DNA of 64,000 nucleotides from an archaeon. GTDB lineage: Archaea; Thermoproteota; Nitrososphaeria; Nitrososphaerales; JACAEJ01. Shown piece after piece: positions 34,582-43,337 of the stretch; position 1 is the first letter of the stretch, and every line of letters starts with the position of its first letter. The DNA is taken from assembly GCA_024256265.1 (NCBI GenBank), contig JACGUK010000005.1, forward strand, positions 93,516-157,515, in the 5' to 3' direction. Below the pieces are notes generated by a model, which saw nothing but the letters and a program-made list of their open reading frames with translations, searched no databases and was not told where the DNA came from. Made by a program: the position numbers and the translations under genes.

Positions 34582-35739
34582 ATGGAAATCTGGTTGCCCT
34601 ATGGTCAAGTTGAGGTTGCTGTGAATATAAAGGCTGAAAACTTGGAAGAGGTTTTAGAGCCAAGTATGCAGAAGCTCGATGATAAATCTCTTTATGAGAG
34701 ATTGAATACCATTGAGATTACTGAAAAATCGATGATGATATTATCAGATGTGACAAGGGCAACAATTAAAGTTTTGAACTCTTTCATAGATTTACAGATA
34801 GAAAAAGGCAGATCAAAAGATGTTACTATAGCTGTTCAGAAAAATCATCTGAAGGCTGTAAAAAAAGCCCTTGAGGAGAAATTTACAAACGTAATTGCTA
34901 TTGGAGATCCTTTAACAAATTCTGGCATAGCAGATGGTTTTCAAGTTAAGGTACCTAGAGCCTTCTTAGAGCATCGAAGGATGATAATATCTGAAGTTAG
35001 CTTCGACCCTTTGTTCGGCTTTGGGGGAGGACCTGTATCTTTAATTAAAGCTATGGACCTTAAATTGGTAGAAGAAGCATTTAAGAGACGCTTCGATGAA
35101 AATCCTAAGCCTGGTTTAGATACGAATGCAGCTTGGTTCACATCAAGGGTAGCAGAGGAGGTCGGAGAATTCATCTCTATAGAAGTTCTAAATACAAAAG
35201 GCGAGGTATCAGATATATTTCTTGGCAATATAATTGATGCTCATTCTAAAGCATCAAAAAAGCTTTACGAATCTGCAAAGAAGGTTCTACACCAACCAGC
35301 CCGTGCAATGTTCATGAGTTTAAGCGATCCTTCAAAGAGCCTGACTTTATCATCGTCAATAAAATCACTTTGGAATGCCGTAGGTGGTTTAGGTGAGAAG
35401 GGCATAGCTGTTCTTTTGGCAGATTGTTCAGAAGGTCTAGGCTCAGAAGCCCTCAAGCTTTATGTTGCCAATAGGTTGAAGTTAGATGAGTGTATTAAGC
35501 ATGGAAAGTACGTGGAAGGTCTTGAAGATTTGTTATATCTTAAGAACGCTTTACAATCATATGATATTATATTAATCTCCACTATACCAAATTATTACTC
35601 TGAAACAAAACTAGGCTTACGAACTTTTAAGAAAGCTAGTGATGCTTTAGATTATATAATAAGCAACCTCGGAGCAAGAGTGAAATTGTACGTAATCGTG
35701 GATGCATCTAACACTCTTTTGATGGCCCAAAGCCATTGA
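34582..35739 (+). CDS. LarA-like (DUF2088) protein lacking the usual nickel-pincer residues
   Basis: 385 aa. The frame matches the lactate-racemase LarA fold: an N-terminal MEIWLPYGQVEV, then ILSDVTRATIKVLNSF and a C-terminal Rossmann-like half. In LarA, catalytic His residues and the Lys that carries the nickel pincer nucleotide are in AxGxHR- and pHxFagfsGGaK-type motifs. Here they read AVQKNHLKAV and SFDPLFGFGGGPVSLIKAMD, so at least one His is Asp and the Lys is Pro. It is probably not a racemase. The role is unknown. Confidence 0.65.
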   Translation: MEIWLPYGQVEVAVNIKAENLEEVLEPSMQKLDDKSLYERLNTIEITEKSMMILSDVTRATIKVLNSFIDLQIEKGRSKDVTIAVQKNHLKAVKKALEEKFTNVIAIGDPLTNSGIADGFQVKVPRAFLEHRRMIISEVSFDPLFGFGGGPVSLIKAMDLKLVEEAFKRRFDENPKPGLDTNAAWFTSRVAEEVGEFISIEVLNTKGEVSDIFLGNIIDAHSKASKKLYESAKKVLHQPARAMFMSLSDPSKSLTLSSSIKSLWNAVGGLGEKGIAVLLADCSEGLGSEALKLYVANRLKLDECIKHGKYVEGLEDLLYLKNALQSYDIILISTIPNYYSETKLGLRTFKKASDALDYIISNLGARVKLYVIVDASNTLLMAQSH

Positions 35740-35747
35740 TAAAAATT

Positions 35748-36818
35748 CTAGGATAAGAAAGGCATGGGTGCTAGGAGGATGGCAAGAAATATCACGAGTA
35801 TGAATATGTATTTCCTTCCTTTTGATATAGGTGTAACATCGTCCAAAGGTTTCATCTCCATTCTCCTCATAGATAAAACTAGTAGGAGTAGAGCCATCAA
35901 CCAGTATCCTAGCAAGATAAGAACTATTATGCTTATAGTCGTCGCTATTCTATGCTTCTCCCTTCCTAGCACAGCCCTTGCAATATGCCCGCCATCAAGT
36001 TGCCAAGCTGGCAATAGATTTAGGAAAGTGATGATAAAGCCGAGCCATGCAGCAAAGCCTAAGGGAGAGAGAATTATTTCTTCTTGAATTCTTCCTGTCA
36101 ATGTGAAGATGGCCGTCATCAGCAGACTAGTGTCTAACGGTAAAATTTGTGCCTCTAAATTCATTGATGGCATAGAAGTTAGAGCTCCAGGAATGGCTAC
36201 TATCAAAGTTACAATAAGTCCTGCTATAGGACCTGATAAACCTAGATCAAAAAGAGCGTCTCGATTTAAAGGAGGTTCGCCAGAGGTTATGACAGCCCCG
36301 AAGGTTGGTAAAAAGCCTGGTAAGCCTGGAATAAAATATGGGAGTGAAGATTTGACGCCATGTATAGATGATGCTATTGTATGTCCAAGCTCATGAGTTC
36401 CAACGATCCCCATGACGGCGAATGCATAAAGTAATGTGAAGAGTAAAGGGTCAAATTTAAGTTCAGATATTCCCATGAAAGCTGATACACGCAACCAGCC
36501 ATCGACTATAACAGTCCCTATGACTATCAAGAAAAGAAGCAAAGGAGTTCCTTTGCTGAAATGAGCAACATATGTAACTTTGCCTACTAAAAGGATTATG
36601 TCACTATTTAACTTCCTTAGGAAAGCAATAAAACCTCTTAGCTTGAGTTGCTTGGCTACATCTGCAAAACTTTTCTTCAAGTCTGTCGGGGGGTCAACCC
36701 TAAATTCTATGGCATTCCCATCCCTAATGTAATAGTCTTTAACAACAAAACGAGAATTGACAATACTTGCAATTATATCATAATCAGATAAAGCGTTCCA
36801 AGGTTGACCCTTTTCCAT
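35748..36818 (-). CDS. site-2 protease family membrane metalloprotease (M50)
   Basis: 356 aa. The zinc motif is GTHELGHTIAS (His142, Glu143, His146), and the second ligand region is FLNLLPAWQLDGGHIARAV, with about seven membrane helices. It cleaves membrane-bound substrates, often releasing regulators. The cytoplasmic N-terminal 80 residues carry no recognisable PDZ. The family's N-terminal helix before HExxH and the G-P-IAG loop are present. It converges with the LarA-like gene. Confidence 0.87.
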   Translation of the reverse strand: MEKGQPWNALSDYDIIASIVNSRFVVKDYYIRDGNAIEFRVDPPTDLKKSFADVAKQLKLRGFIAFLRKLNSDIILLVGKVTYVAHFSKGTPLLLFLIVIGTVIVDGWLRVSAFMGISELKFDPLLFTLLYAFAVMGIVGTHELGHTIASSIHGVKSSLPYFIPGLPGFLPTFGAVITSGEPPLNRDALFDLGLSGPIAGLIVTLIVAIPGALTSMPSMNLEAQILPLDTSLLMTAIFTLTGRIQEEIILSPLGFAAWLGFIITFLNLLPAWQLDGGHIARAVLGREKHRIATTISIIVLILLGYWLMALLLLVLSMRRMEMKPLDDVTPISKGRKYIFILVIFLAILLAPMPFLS

Positions 36819-36892
36819 TAGAGTTCAATTCTTTATGAATCTCTGACCTTTAAAAGTTTTAAAACTTATTTATATCATAAAAATCTTACTTG

Positions 36893-37396
36893 ATGGAGTT
36901 GCAGAAGGTATCTCTTAGAAAGATGGGCGATTACATCATAAGAAAGTGTGATAGAGAGGATTTGTCCCATGTCATACCGATAAATCTAATCAGCTTGCCC
37001 GAGCATTACTCAGACTCTTTTTTTGAGGAGATTTTAAATGAATTACCTGAAGCTTTTCTTGTAGCTGAAAAGGATGGCGTGATAGTTGGCTATATAATGT
37101 GCAGGATTGAGTATGGCTTATCTACTCTTCATAAGTTTGGGCTGGCTAGAAAAGGGCATATAGTCTCTATAGCAGTGTTAGAGCAACACCGAAGAAAGGG
37201 ATTGGGGCAAGGTCTTGTTGAAGAAGCGTTACAAGCATTGAAGAATAAGAACTGCTCAGAAATCTTCCTTGAAGTGAGAATATCTAACTCAGAAGCTATA
37301 AGACTTTATGAAAAATTGGGCTTTAATAAAAAGTCTGAGATAAAGTGGTATTATAGAGATGGAGAGAGTGCGCTCGTTATGGCAAAGGCTCTGTAA
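36893..37396 (+). CDS. rimI: ribosomal-protein-alanine/N-terminal acetyltransferase (RimI/Naa10-like)
   Basis: About 167 aa. A GNAT domain with the acetyl-CoA loop VLEQHRRKGLGQGLVEEAL and the strand LEVRISNSEAIRLYEKLGF, which are classic RimI/Ard1 motifs. Archaeal homologues acetylate protein N-termini. The ATG at 36893 is preceded by TTATTTATATC, a TATA-like element about 25 bases upstream, so the message is probably nearly leaderless. A TTG at 36890 directly precedes it. Confidence 0.87.
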   Translation: MELQKVSLRKMGDYIIRKCDREDLSHVIPINLISLPEHYSDSFFEEILNELPEAFLVAEKDGVIVGYIMCRIEYGLSTLHKFGLARKGHIVSIAVLEQHRRKGLGQGLVEEALQALKNKNCSEIFLEVRISNSEAIRLYEKLGFNKKSEIKWYYRDGESALVMAKAL

Positions 37397-37410
37397 GGTT
37401 TACACTCGTT

Positions 37411-37539
37411 TTATTTTTCTGTAGGTGCAAATGGTTTTCCTTTCTCGATAAATACTTTCAAATCTTCAGTCCTTCGAAGCTTCATTCTATGAACTCTTGA
37501 CGTTTTGTCGTAATCTATTGGGCATTCATTCTTACCCAT
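37411..37539 (-). CDS. small basic protein (42 aa)
   Basis: A 42-codon frame starts at an ATG preceded by GGTGATAGGG, a good match to the archaeal ribosome-binding consensus. The peptide MGKNECPIDYDKTSRVHRMK continues with a charged helix to KGKPFAPTEK. It follows the SLOG gene on the same strand after 27 bases. No family is recognised, but the ribosome site, residue composition and location are those of a real small gene. Confidence 0.45.
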   Translation of the reverse strand: MGKNECPIDYDKTSRVHRMKLRRTEDLKVFIEKGKPFAPTEK

Positions 37540-37566
37540 TACCCTATCACCAATTTAGCTTTAACT

Positions 37567-38040
37567 TCATAGAAATGCTAGTTTCAAAGCTTCTTCAACA
37601 GAGCCAGCAGAAATTATCTTTTGCCCATCTATAACTACACCGGCTAGCATTGTAACAATACCTCCTGAAGGCTTTAAAGCTATCACCTTCTTCTTAGCCT
37701 TCAAAGCCATTCCTATCTCTGAAAGTGTACCAGCGCCACCACAGACAACTATCACTGAATCACCAGATTTTACATTTATCACATTTCTTGCATCGCCCAT
37801 CTCTGTTACTATCTTTATGTCAACGTATCTATTTGCTTCATCAACAGTGCCAGGGAGTATACCTATTGTTAGGCCTCCTTCTTGCTTTGCACCTTTACAT
37901 GCTGCTTCCATAACTCCTCCCTTTCCTCCACAGATTAAAATGGCTCCACGCTTTGCTATACCTCTCCCTAATTCTTCAGCCATATCCCATACCTCTTTAG
38001 ATACATTACTTCCACTACCTATGACTGTTATCTGCTTCAT
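37567..38040 (-). CDS. SLOG/TIGR00725 family protein (LOG-like)
   Basis: 157 aa. The nucleotide-binding loop ICGGKGGVMEAACKGAKQ and the second PSGGIV and VCGGAGTLSEIGMA segments define the TIGR00725/SLOG fold related to lysine decarboxylase-like phosphoribohydrolases (LOG). Family members bind nucleotide ligands or hydrolyse nucleoside monophosphates; the specific reaction is not known for this branch. Confidence 0.82.
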   Translation of the reverse strand: MKQITVIGSGSNVSKEVWDMAEELGRGIAKRGAILICGGKGGVMEAACKGAKQEGGLTIGILPGTVDEANRYVDIKIVTEMGDARNVINVKSGDSVIVVCGGAGTLSEIGMALKAKKKVIALKPSGGIVTMLAGVVIDGQKIISAGSVEEALKLAFL

Positions 38041-38074
38041 ATTAATAATTGGATAAAATACTCATATATTTCGA

Positions 38075-38560
38075 TTATTTTTTGATAAGGTTTAGATCTA
38101 ATAGGTGAAAGTTAGCTATTAGATTTAGATTACTGTAAGCATTAAGGATGCTTTCAATCATTTCATTAAAATCATTAATCATGTAGTGCAGATGGCTTTT
38201 ACACCCTTCTTTGCAATCGCTAACTCCAAACCCTTTTATAGGCTTTGCATTCATATTATCTATCTCTTTTACAATCTTACACTCATATCTCATATCAGTC
38301 TTTGCATAAATTATTGCTTTTATGGATGAATACTTGCTATTCAAAAGGTAATCTATATGCCAGAAGCATCTCTTATCTTTTTTTAGATGCCTTTGAATTC
38401 TTCCTATCAATCCTGCTGGACCTAGAGCTGAGCCAGTATAAGCATACCATCCCTTTTCAAATTTTAATGAGCCTAAGCATCCTACTTTTAAATTGAATTT
38501 CTTGGCTAATTTTATTATAAGTGTGTATACTCCTTTACCATTCTTGATTTCTAGCTTGAT
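38075..38560 (-). CDS. DUF123 (GIY-YIG-like) protein with abnormal 5' end
   Basis: The family pattern 'GxYxLxxxl...GsLxFxkGwYaYtGSAlGpaGLigRiqRHL...fWHIDYLL' is complete: GKGVYTLIIKL begins near 38530, YAYTGSALGPAGL follows and KRCFWHIDYLL is near 38370. The only conventional start (TTG at 38410) would discard the first 50 residues including the family core. Reading back, the frame is open to 38560 but meets a TAA at 38563-38561, itself only three codons after an ATG at 38572. Either a non-canonical start (ATC at 38560, with GGTGG five bases upstream) is used, or the gene carries a nonsense change. Function unknown. Confidence 0.65.
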   Translation of the reverse strand: MKLEIKNGKGVYTLIIKLAKKFNLKVGCLGSLKFEKGWYAYTGSALGPAGLIGRIQRHLKKDKRCFWHIDYLLNSKYSSIKAIIYAKTDMRYECKIVKEIDNMNAKPIKGFGVSDCKEGCKSHLHYMINDFNEMIESILNAYSNLNLIANFHLLDLNLIKK

Positions 38561-38591
38561 TTAAACCACCATTACTAAAATTGTTAGAACT

Positions 38592-40028
38592 CTAGGGGAT
38601 AGGTATTGGTAAGTCCTTCTCTGGGATTATAACATTTGTAATATCTTTGAACAATTCATAAAAAGCTTCTGGGTGCTCTGTATGAATTGGTATGAGCATT
38701 TTTGGTTTAACCTCTTTTATGAATCCCATCAGATCTAGAGGGTTTGCATGACCTGAGCTATGAAGGCGATACACTATTAAACCATATAAAGCTAATGAGT
38801 TGATGAAACGCTCTTCATCATATTCTTCCTCTTCGCTCATATGCTCAGATATGCTTTGTATGTAAAGAGAACTCTTTGGAGGAGTTGTATCAAAGACGTT
38901 GAACCTGCCAGAATCAAGTAACACTATTCTTTCCTTTGGGCTGATTATCGCTTTATCGTCAAGGATTTCCATATCTTTGTGCCTTTCTATAAGTTCTTTT
39001 TCCCATCTCATAAGCTTGCCTTTCGTGAAAAGCTTTACTTCATCCCTCAACTTCGGTATACCATACTGTAATCTTGCTTCCAATCCAGATTGCTTTATCT
39101 TATCAAGGATGTAAGCGACTCTAGTAGTAATGGCTATAACGCTATCAAGGCTCTTCGCAACCCTTACGAAGGCATTGATCCTATCTATATCACTTGATTT
39201 AACCTCTATTATTGCTAATTTATTACCCAGTCGAAAACTTTTTTCAATTAATTCATGAGCATCTCTCTCAACTTTTTCTTCAGAATCTATACGCCCTAAG
39301 TTCATATTCGTACCTTCTACTATGAGTACATCTAAGCTCTCCTCTTTTAGTCTGTCTTTAAACTTCTTTGAGAGATTTTGGGCTGGTCCATGAAATCTAA
39401 AGTCACCTGTGTATGCAATTCTTGCTGAAGAGCCTTCTATCATAAAACCATAAGCTCCAGGGACACTATGATCCACTGAATAAGGAATGACTCTTAATTT
39501 GTCTGCTTCTATCTCCATGCAATCATGAAACTTTGAGAATTTTAATCTAGGTTCTATCTCATCCTTCTTTGGCAATTTCCAGTAAAGCTTGTTCTCTAAA
39601 GTTCTATCCTTTCTTGTTTCTATATTTGAAGAATAGATCAACTCTGACATAAATCCCATATGAATATTCAAATCACTCCTGAGAAGAGTAATGAAGCCAG
39701 AATGATCGAGATGAGGATGAGAAATGAATACATGCTGTAAGGGGCAACTAATGTTCGGCTCCATTATCTCTGACCCCTCATAATCAACATATAAAGGCAA
39801 TTTTTGCCTCTTTGATGTCTTTATCTCTGGCAATAGACCAGTCTTTATCAATTCTTTCTGGACTGATTTTGTTGGCATTGTGAAGGGGAATTGGAAAAAT
39901 TTTCTATACCTATCAAAGTCCTTACCTAAGTCGAAGAGGATCACAGATTCTTTATCCTCTAAAAGTATGGAGTTTCCTCCTATCTTTCCTACTCCTCCAA
40001 ATAGAGTAATGTAGCAATCTGAAGACAT
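38592..40028 (-). CDS. metallo-beta-lactamase/beta-CASP ribonuclease, RNase J-like
   Basis: 478 aa. The metallo-beta-lactamase motif is FISHPHLDHSG, followed by the second-His VDHSVPGAYGF and AYTGDFRFHG, and the beta-CASP motifs include HSSGHANPLDL and IPIHTEHPEAF. This is the fold of archaeal RNase J and related 5'-3' exonucleases and MBL-type nucleases. The N-terminal half has a 60-residue insert before the zinc motif. It starts from ATG 40028. Whether it is a true RNase J or a divergent relative cannot be settled. Confidence 0.82.
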   Translation of the reverse strand: MSSDCYITLFGGVGKIGGNSILLEDKESVILFDLGKDFDRYRKFFQFPFTMPTKSVQKELIKTGLLPEIKTSKRQKLPLYVDYEGSEIMEPNISCPLQHVFISHPHLDHSGFITLLRSDLNIHMGFMSELIYSSNIETRKDRTLENKLYWKLPKKDEIEPRLKFSKFHDCMEIEADKLRVIPYSVDHSVPGAYGFMIEGSSARIAYTGDFRFHGPAQNLSKKFKDRLKEESLDVLIVEGTNMNLGRIDSEEKVERDAHELIEKSFRLGNKLAIIEVKSSDIDRINAFVRVAKSLDSVIAITTRVAYILDKIKQSGLEARLQYGIPKLRDEVKLFTKGKLMRWEKELIERHKDMEILDDKAIISPKERIVLLDSGRFNVFDTTPPKSSLYIQSISEHMSEEEEYDEERFINSLALYGLIVYRLHSSGHANPLDLMGFIKEVKPKMLIPIHTEHPEAFYELFKDITNVIIPEKDLPIPIP

Positions 40029-40098
40029 TGGTAATTTATAGATAAGATAGAGATATATTTAATTCATTGTCTTTGATTAATTTTGTTATTAACTCCAA

Positions 40099-40314
40099 TC
40101 AAGATGTAATTTTGCTTTTAATGGCTTTAGCTATCTGCTCAGAGATATAGGGAATGATTTTATCCTTTACGTTCAATATTTGTATGCCTAAGATTTCATT
40201 CTTCTCACCCAATTCTAAGATTATATCTTCATTTATCTCCTTGCTATCATAGGCTGGTCCTCTCTTTATCACTATGTAAAGGATATCAACATTCGGGTCA
40301 TAGTGAACTCTCAT
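40099..40314 (-). CDS. DUF2283 family protein
   Basis: 71 aa. The pattern YDPNVDILYIVIKRGPAYDSKEI plus a central DIILELGEKNEILGIQIL is DUF2283, a short family of unknown function often found beside DUF4258 or toxin-like genes. The ATG overlaps the stop of a tiny upstream frame by three bases, so it may belong to a two-gene unit. Confidence 0.82.
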   Translation of the reverse strand: MRVHYDPNVDILYIVIKRGPAYDSKEINEDIILELGEKNEILGIQILNVKDKIIPYISEQIAKAIKSKITS

Positions 40315-40388
40315 GATTCTCTACCTTCTGATTTAAGAAGCAGCCATCTACCTCTTTTAACCTTTCCCTTCATAAGAACTATTTTCAT
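40311..40388 (-). CDS. tiny frame overlapping DUF2283 (25 aa)
   Basis: An ATG at 40388 opens 25 codons of a basic peptide (MKIVLMKGKVKRGRWLLLKS) whose stop overlaps the start of the DUF2283 gene (ATGA). DUF2283 genes usually follow a partner about 80-100 aa long; this could be the decayed end of one, or chance. Confidence 0.25.
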   Translation of the reverse strand: MKIVLMKGKVKRGRWLLLKSEGRES

Positions 40389-40490
40389 TGAATCCTAGAT
40401 TTATCTGAGGACGTTATGAATCTTTAGGTGATAAGGAGACTGATCAAAAATAAATAAGTAAAACCTCACAATAGTCTAAAAGCGATCAAT

Positions 40491-41933
40491 TTGGATGAGG
40501 ACTTATTGGTATTAGCTGTAGACATTGCCCAAAGGCTTGATGCAGATTATGCAGAGGCTAGGTTACATAGAACAAAAGAGATAGGCTGTCTATTAAGGAA
40601 TGGAGTTCCAGAACCAGCTGTAATAGGAGATGCTTATGGTATAGGTATAAGGGTCATTCATTCTGGTTCCCTAGCCTTCTCTGCTACCAATGGTATATCG
40701 AAAGAGAACATCAAAAATATCGTTGAGAACGCTGTAAAAAGGGCTAAAGCATCATCACCACTCTTAAAGAATAAAGTTCTTCTAAGCGAGGAAAAATCTA
40801 TCAATGTTGATTGGAAGGCAGAGGAGAAAAAAAGGATAGAGAACATTGGCTTTGATGACCTTTTCGGTTTGCTGAAAGATATTGATTATCTTATAAAGGA
40901 TGGAAAGGCTGATGTTTCTTTTCCTAATAGATTATTTGTATCTTCAACTCTTCTTGAAGAAAAGGTTTACATGAATAGCAATGGGGCAATGATAAAGAGT
41001 AGAGTGCCAAGGGTAAGTTTTCATAGCTACATTACAACCTCTCACAAAGGCAAGACAACTACCATAACTATACCTTCAGGCTATTCTCAACTCGGAGAGA
41101 GTGGTGGATGGGAGGTAATTGAGAGATTAAAGATTTTTGAATATGTTCAAAAGGAGGCTGAGAATCTTTCTTTAGCTGTTAAGAATGAGCAAAAGCCACC
41201 AAAAGAAATAGTGGACGTTATTCTTGGTCCTCAAGTAAGTGGCATAATAGCCCATGAATCAGCAGGTCATCCTGGAGAAGCTGATAGAATTCTTGGAAGA
41301 GAGGCAGCTCAGGCAGGAGAATCTTACCTTAAGCCTGATGATCTTGGCATTAAAATTGGAAGCAAAGAAGCCTATGTGAGTGATGATCCAACTATCCCAC
41401 ATTCTAACGGCTTTTACCTTTATGATGATGAAGGGGTTTCTACTAGGAAGAGGAAGTTGATAGAGGCAGGGATAATTCGTGAGTTCTTGCATAATAGAGC
41501 AACTGCTTATGAATTTAACATTTCAAGCAATGGTTCATCAAGGGCTACGAGGCACGATAGAGAGCCTATTGTAAGAATGGCAAATACCTTCGTAGAGCCT
41601 GGTGATTATTCTCTAGAGGAGCTTTTTGAGGATGTTAAGCTCGGCGTTTACATAAAATCCTTCATGGAGTGGAATATAGATGATAAGCGCTTGAATCAAA
41701 GATACGTTGGTCTTGAAGCTTACTTGATAGAGAAAGGAGAGATAAAAAACATGGTAAAGAATCCTGTTCTAGAGATAACGACTCCTAAGCTATGGAGTAG
41801 CGTTGATGCAAGAAGCAAAGATGTTGAATTTGTAGCTGCAACTTGTGGCAAAGGAGACCCTATGCAAGGAATTCCAGTCTGGACTGGGGGACCAAATATG
41901 AGGCTCAGAGCTATTAGATTGGGGGAGAGGTAA
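40491..41933 (+). CDS. tldD: TldD-family zinc metallopeptidase
   Basis: 480 aa. The active site is HESAGHPGEAD (His255, Glu256, His260) with the HExxxH spacing of TldD and a downstream RNATAYEF/N region. TldD pairs with TldE to make a hollow peptidase that degrades unfolded peptides and, in bacteria, matures microcins. The next gene starts one base after the stop and encodes the TldE partner. The start is TTG 40491. It appears to be a two-gene operon. Confidence 0.92.
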   Translation: MDEDLLVLAVDIAQRLDADYAEARLHRTKEIGCLLRNGVPEPAVIGDAYGIGIRVIHSGSLAFSATNGISKENIKNIVENAVKRAKASSPLLKNKVLLSEEKSINVDWKAEEKKRIENIGFDDLFGLLKDIDYLIKDGKADVSFPNRLFVSSTLLEEKVYMNSNGAMIKSRVPRVSFHSYITTSHKGKTTTITIPSGYSQLGESGGWEVIERLKIFEYVQKEAENLSLAVKNEQKPPKEIVDVILGPQVSGIIAHESAGHPGEADRILGREAAQAGESYLKPDDLGIKIGSKEAYVSDDPTIPHSNGFYLYDDEGVSTRKRKLIEAGIIREFLHNRATAYEFNISSNGSSRATRHDREPIVRMANTFVEPGDYSLEELFEDVKLGVYIKSFMEWNIDDKRLNQRYVGLEAYLIEKGEIKNMVKNPVLEITTPKLWSSVDARSKDVEFVAATCGKGDPMQGIPVWTGGPNMRLRAIRLGER

Positions 41934-41934
41934 G

Positions 41935-43266
41935 ATGGAGATAATTGAATTGGCTGATTCAGCCCTAAAAGAAGCATTAAAGCTTGGAGCAACAGATGTA
42001 TCATCTATATGTGCTAAATCAAATGAAAATCTGATCAGGTTTAGCAACAACTCTATTACTGTTAATAAGAACATAAAGAACTTGGAGCTCTTCCTTTATT
42101 TGGCTAAGGATAAGAAGAGGATAATGGGCTCTACATCCAATCCAAGCATAAAAGAGATCAAAGAATTCACTTTAAACTTGATAAAAGCTTGTGAAGAATT
42201 ATCACCAAGCCCAGATTATACACCATTACCAAAAATAGAGACTAGATACCTTTTACATGGAATTTATGATGAAAAATTGGTTGGAGATGAGATAAAATTG
42301 ATAGAATTCGTAAAGGAAGTCATAGATGCAGGTCTAAAAGCAGGAGCGAATAGAGTCTCGGGTTCTTTAATGGCTTCGGAAGAAAATTTAGTCATTCTCA
42401 CATCAGGCAATGCTACTGGTAAGGATAAGAGGACTAAGATATTGCTCAATGTAAGGGCTTTTTCTGATAAAGAGGCAAGTGGTCATGGATTATCATGCGC
42501 TGCAAGGCTCAGAGACTTTAACCCTTATGAAGCAGGCAAAGAGGCAGGAGAATATGCAAAGGCATCTATCAATCCTAATCCTTGGGAAGAAGGCGTTTAT
42601 GATCTTATTACATTACCAACTGTGACAGCAGATATAATTCAACATGTTGGATCCTTTGCCTCAGCATTCACAGTAGATGCAGGTTTATCTTTCTTAACTG
42701 ATAGAATTGGTCAAAAGATAAGCATGGATGATTTCACTTTAAGGGATTATGGTGTAATAGAAGGAGGCTTTGGAAGTAGGGGATTTGATGATGAAGGCTT
42801 TCCAACTCGTGAGAATGTAATAGTTGAGAAAGGAGTTTTAAAAAGATACCTTCATAATAGCACTACAGCAAAGAAGTTTAATACATCTTCAACAGGCAAC
42901 GCAGGGATAATAGACCCCCATCCTTGGAACCTTGTAGTAGACTCTGGATCTATGAGCATTGATGATATTATAAAAGAGGTTAAAAGGGGCATAATGGTGA
43001 CAAACAATTGGTACACAAGGTTTCAGAATATGAGGACTGGCGAGTATTCAACTATACCTAGGGATGCAGCCTTTCTTATTGAGAACGGAAAGATAAAGTA
43101 TCCAATTGTAGGACTCAGAATTAGCGATAGCCTTCCAAGACAATTGGCAAATATCGTATCTATATCTAAGGAGAGAAGATGGATTGAATGGTGGGAAGTA
43201 TCCATTCCAACTCTTGCTCCTTCTATGCTCATAAAAAATGTTACAATAACCAAGGCTTTAGGATGA
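41935..43266 (+). CDS. tldE: TldE/PmbA-family subunit
   Basis: 443 aa, paralogous to TldD but without the HExxxH motif, as in TldE. Matching blocks include RYLHNSTTAKKFNTSSTGN and the C-terminal NMRTGEYSTIPRDAAFLIENG. In the heterodimer TldE does not bind the catalytic metal but completes the chamber. It starts one base after the tldD stop, hence translational coupling. The closest neighbour downstream, the thermosome gene, has its own promoter. Confidence 0.92.
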   Translation: MEIIELADSALKEALKLGATDVSSICAKSNENLIRFSNNSITVNKNIKNLELFLYLAKDKKRIMGSTSNPSIKEIKEFTLNLIKACEELSPSPDYTPLPKIETRYLLHGIYDEKLVGDEIKLIEFVKEVIDAGLKAGANRVSGSLMASEENLVILTSGNATGKDKRTKILLNVRAFSDKEASGHGLSCAARLRDFNPYEAGKEAGEYAKASINPNPWEEGVYDLITLPTVTADIIQHVGSFASAFTVDAGLSFLTDRIGQKISMDDFTLRDYGVIEGGFGSRGFDDEGFPTRENVIVEKGVLKRYLHNSTTAKKFNTSSTGNAGIIDPHPWNLVVDSGSMSIDDIIKEVKRGIMVTNNWYTRFQNMRTGEYSTIPRDAAFLIENGKIKYPIVGLRISDSLPRQLANIVSISKERRWIEWWEVSIPTLAPSMLIKNVTITKALG

Positions 43267-43337
43267 TATAATAAATCTAAAGAGTAAAATATAAAAGTAA
43301 AGAAAATTCAAGGATATATTAGATATGGGGTGATCTA

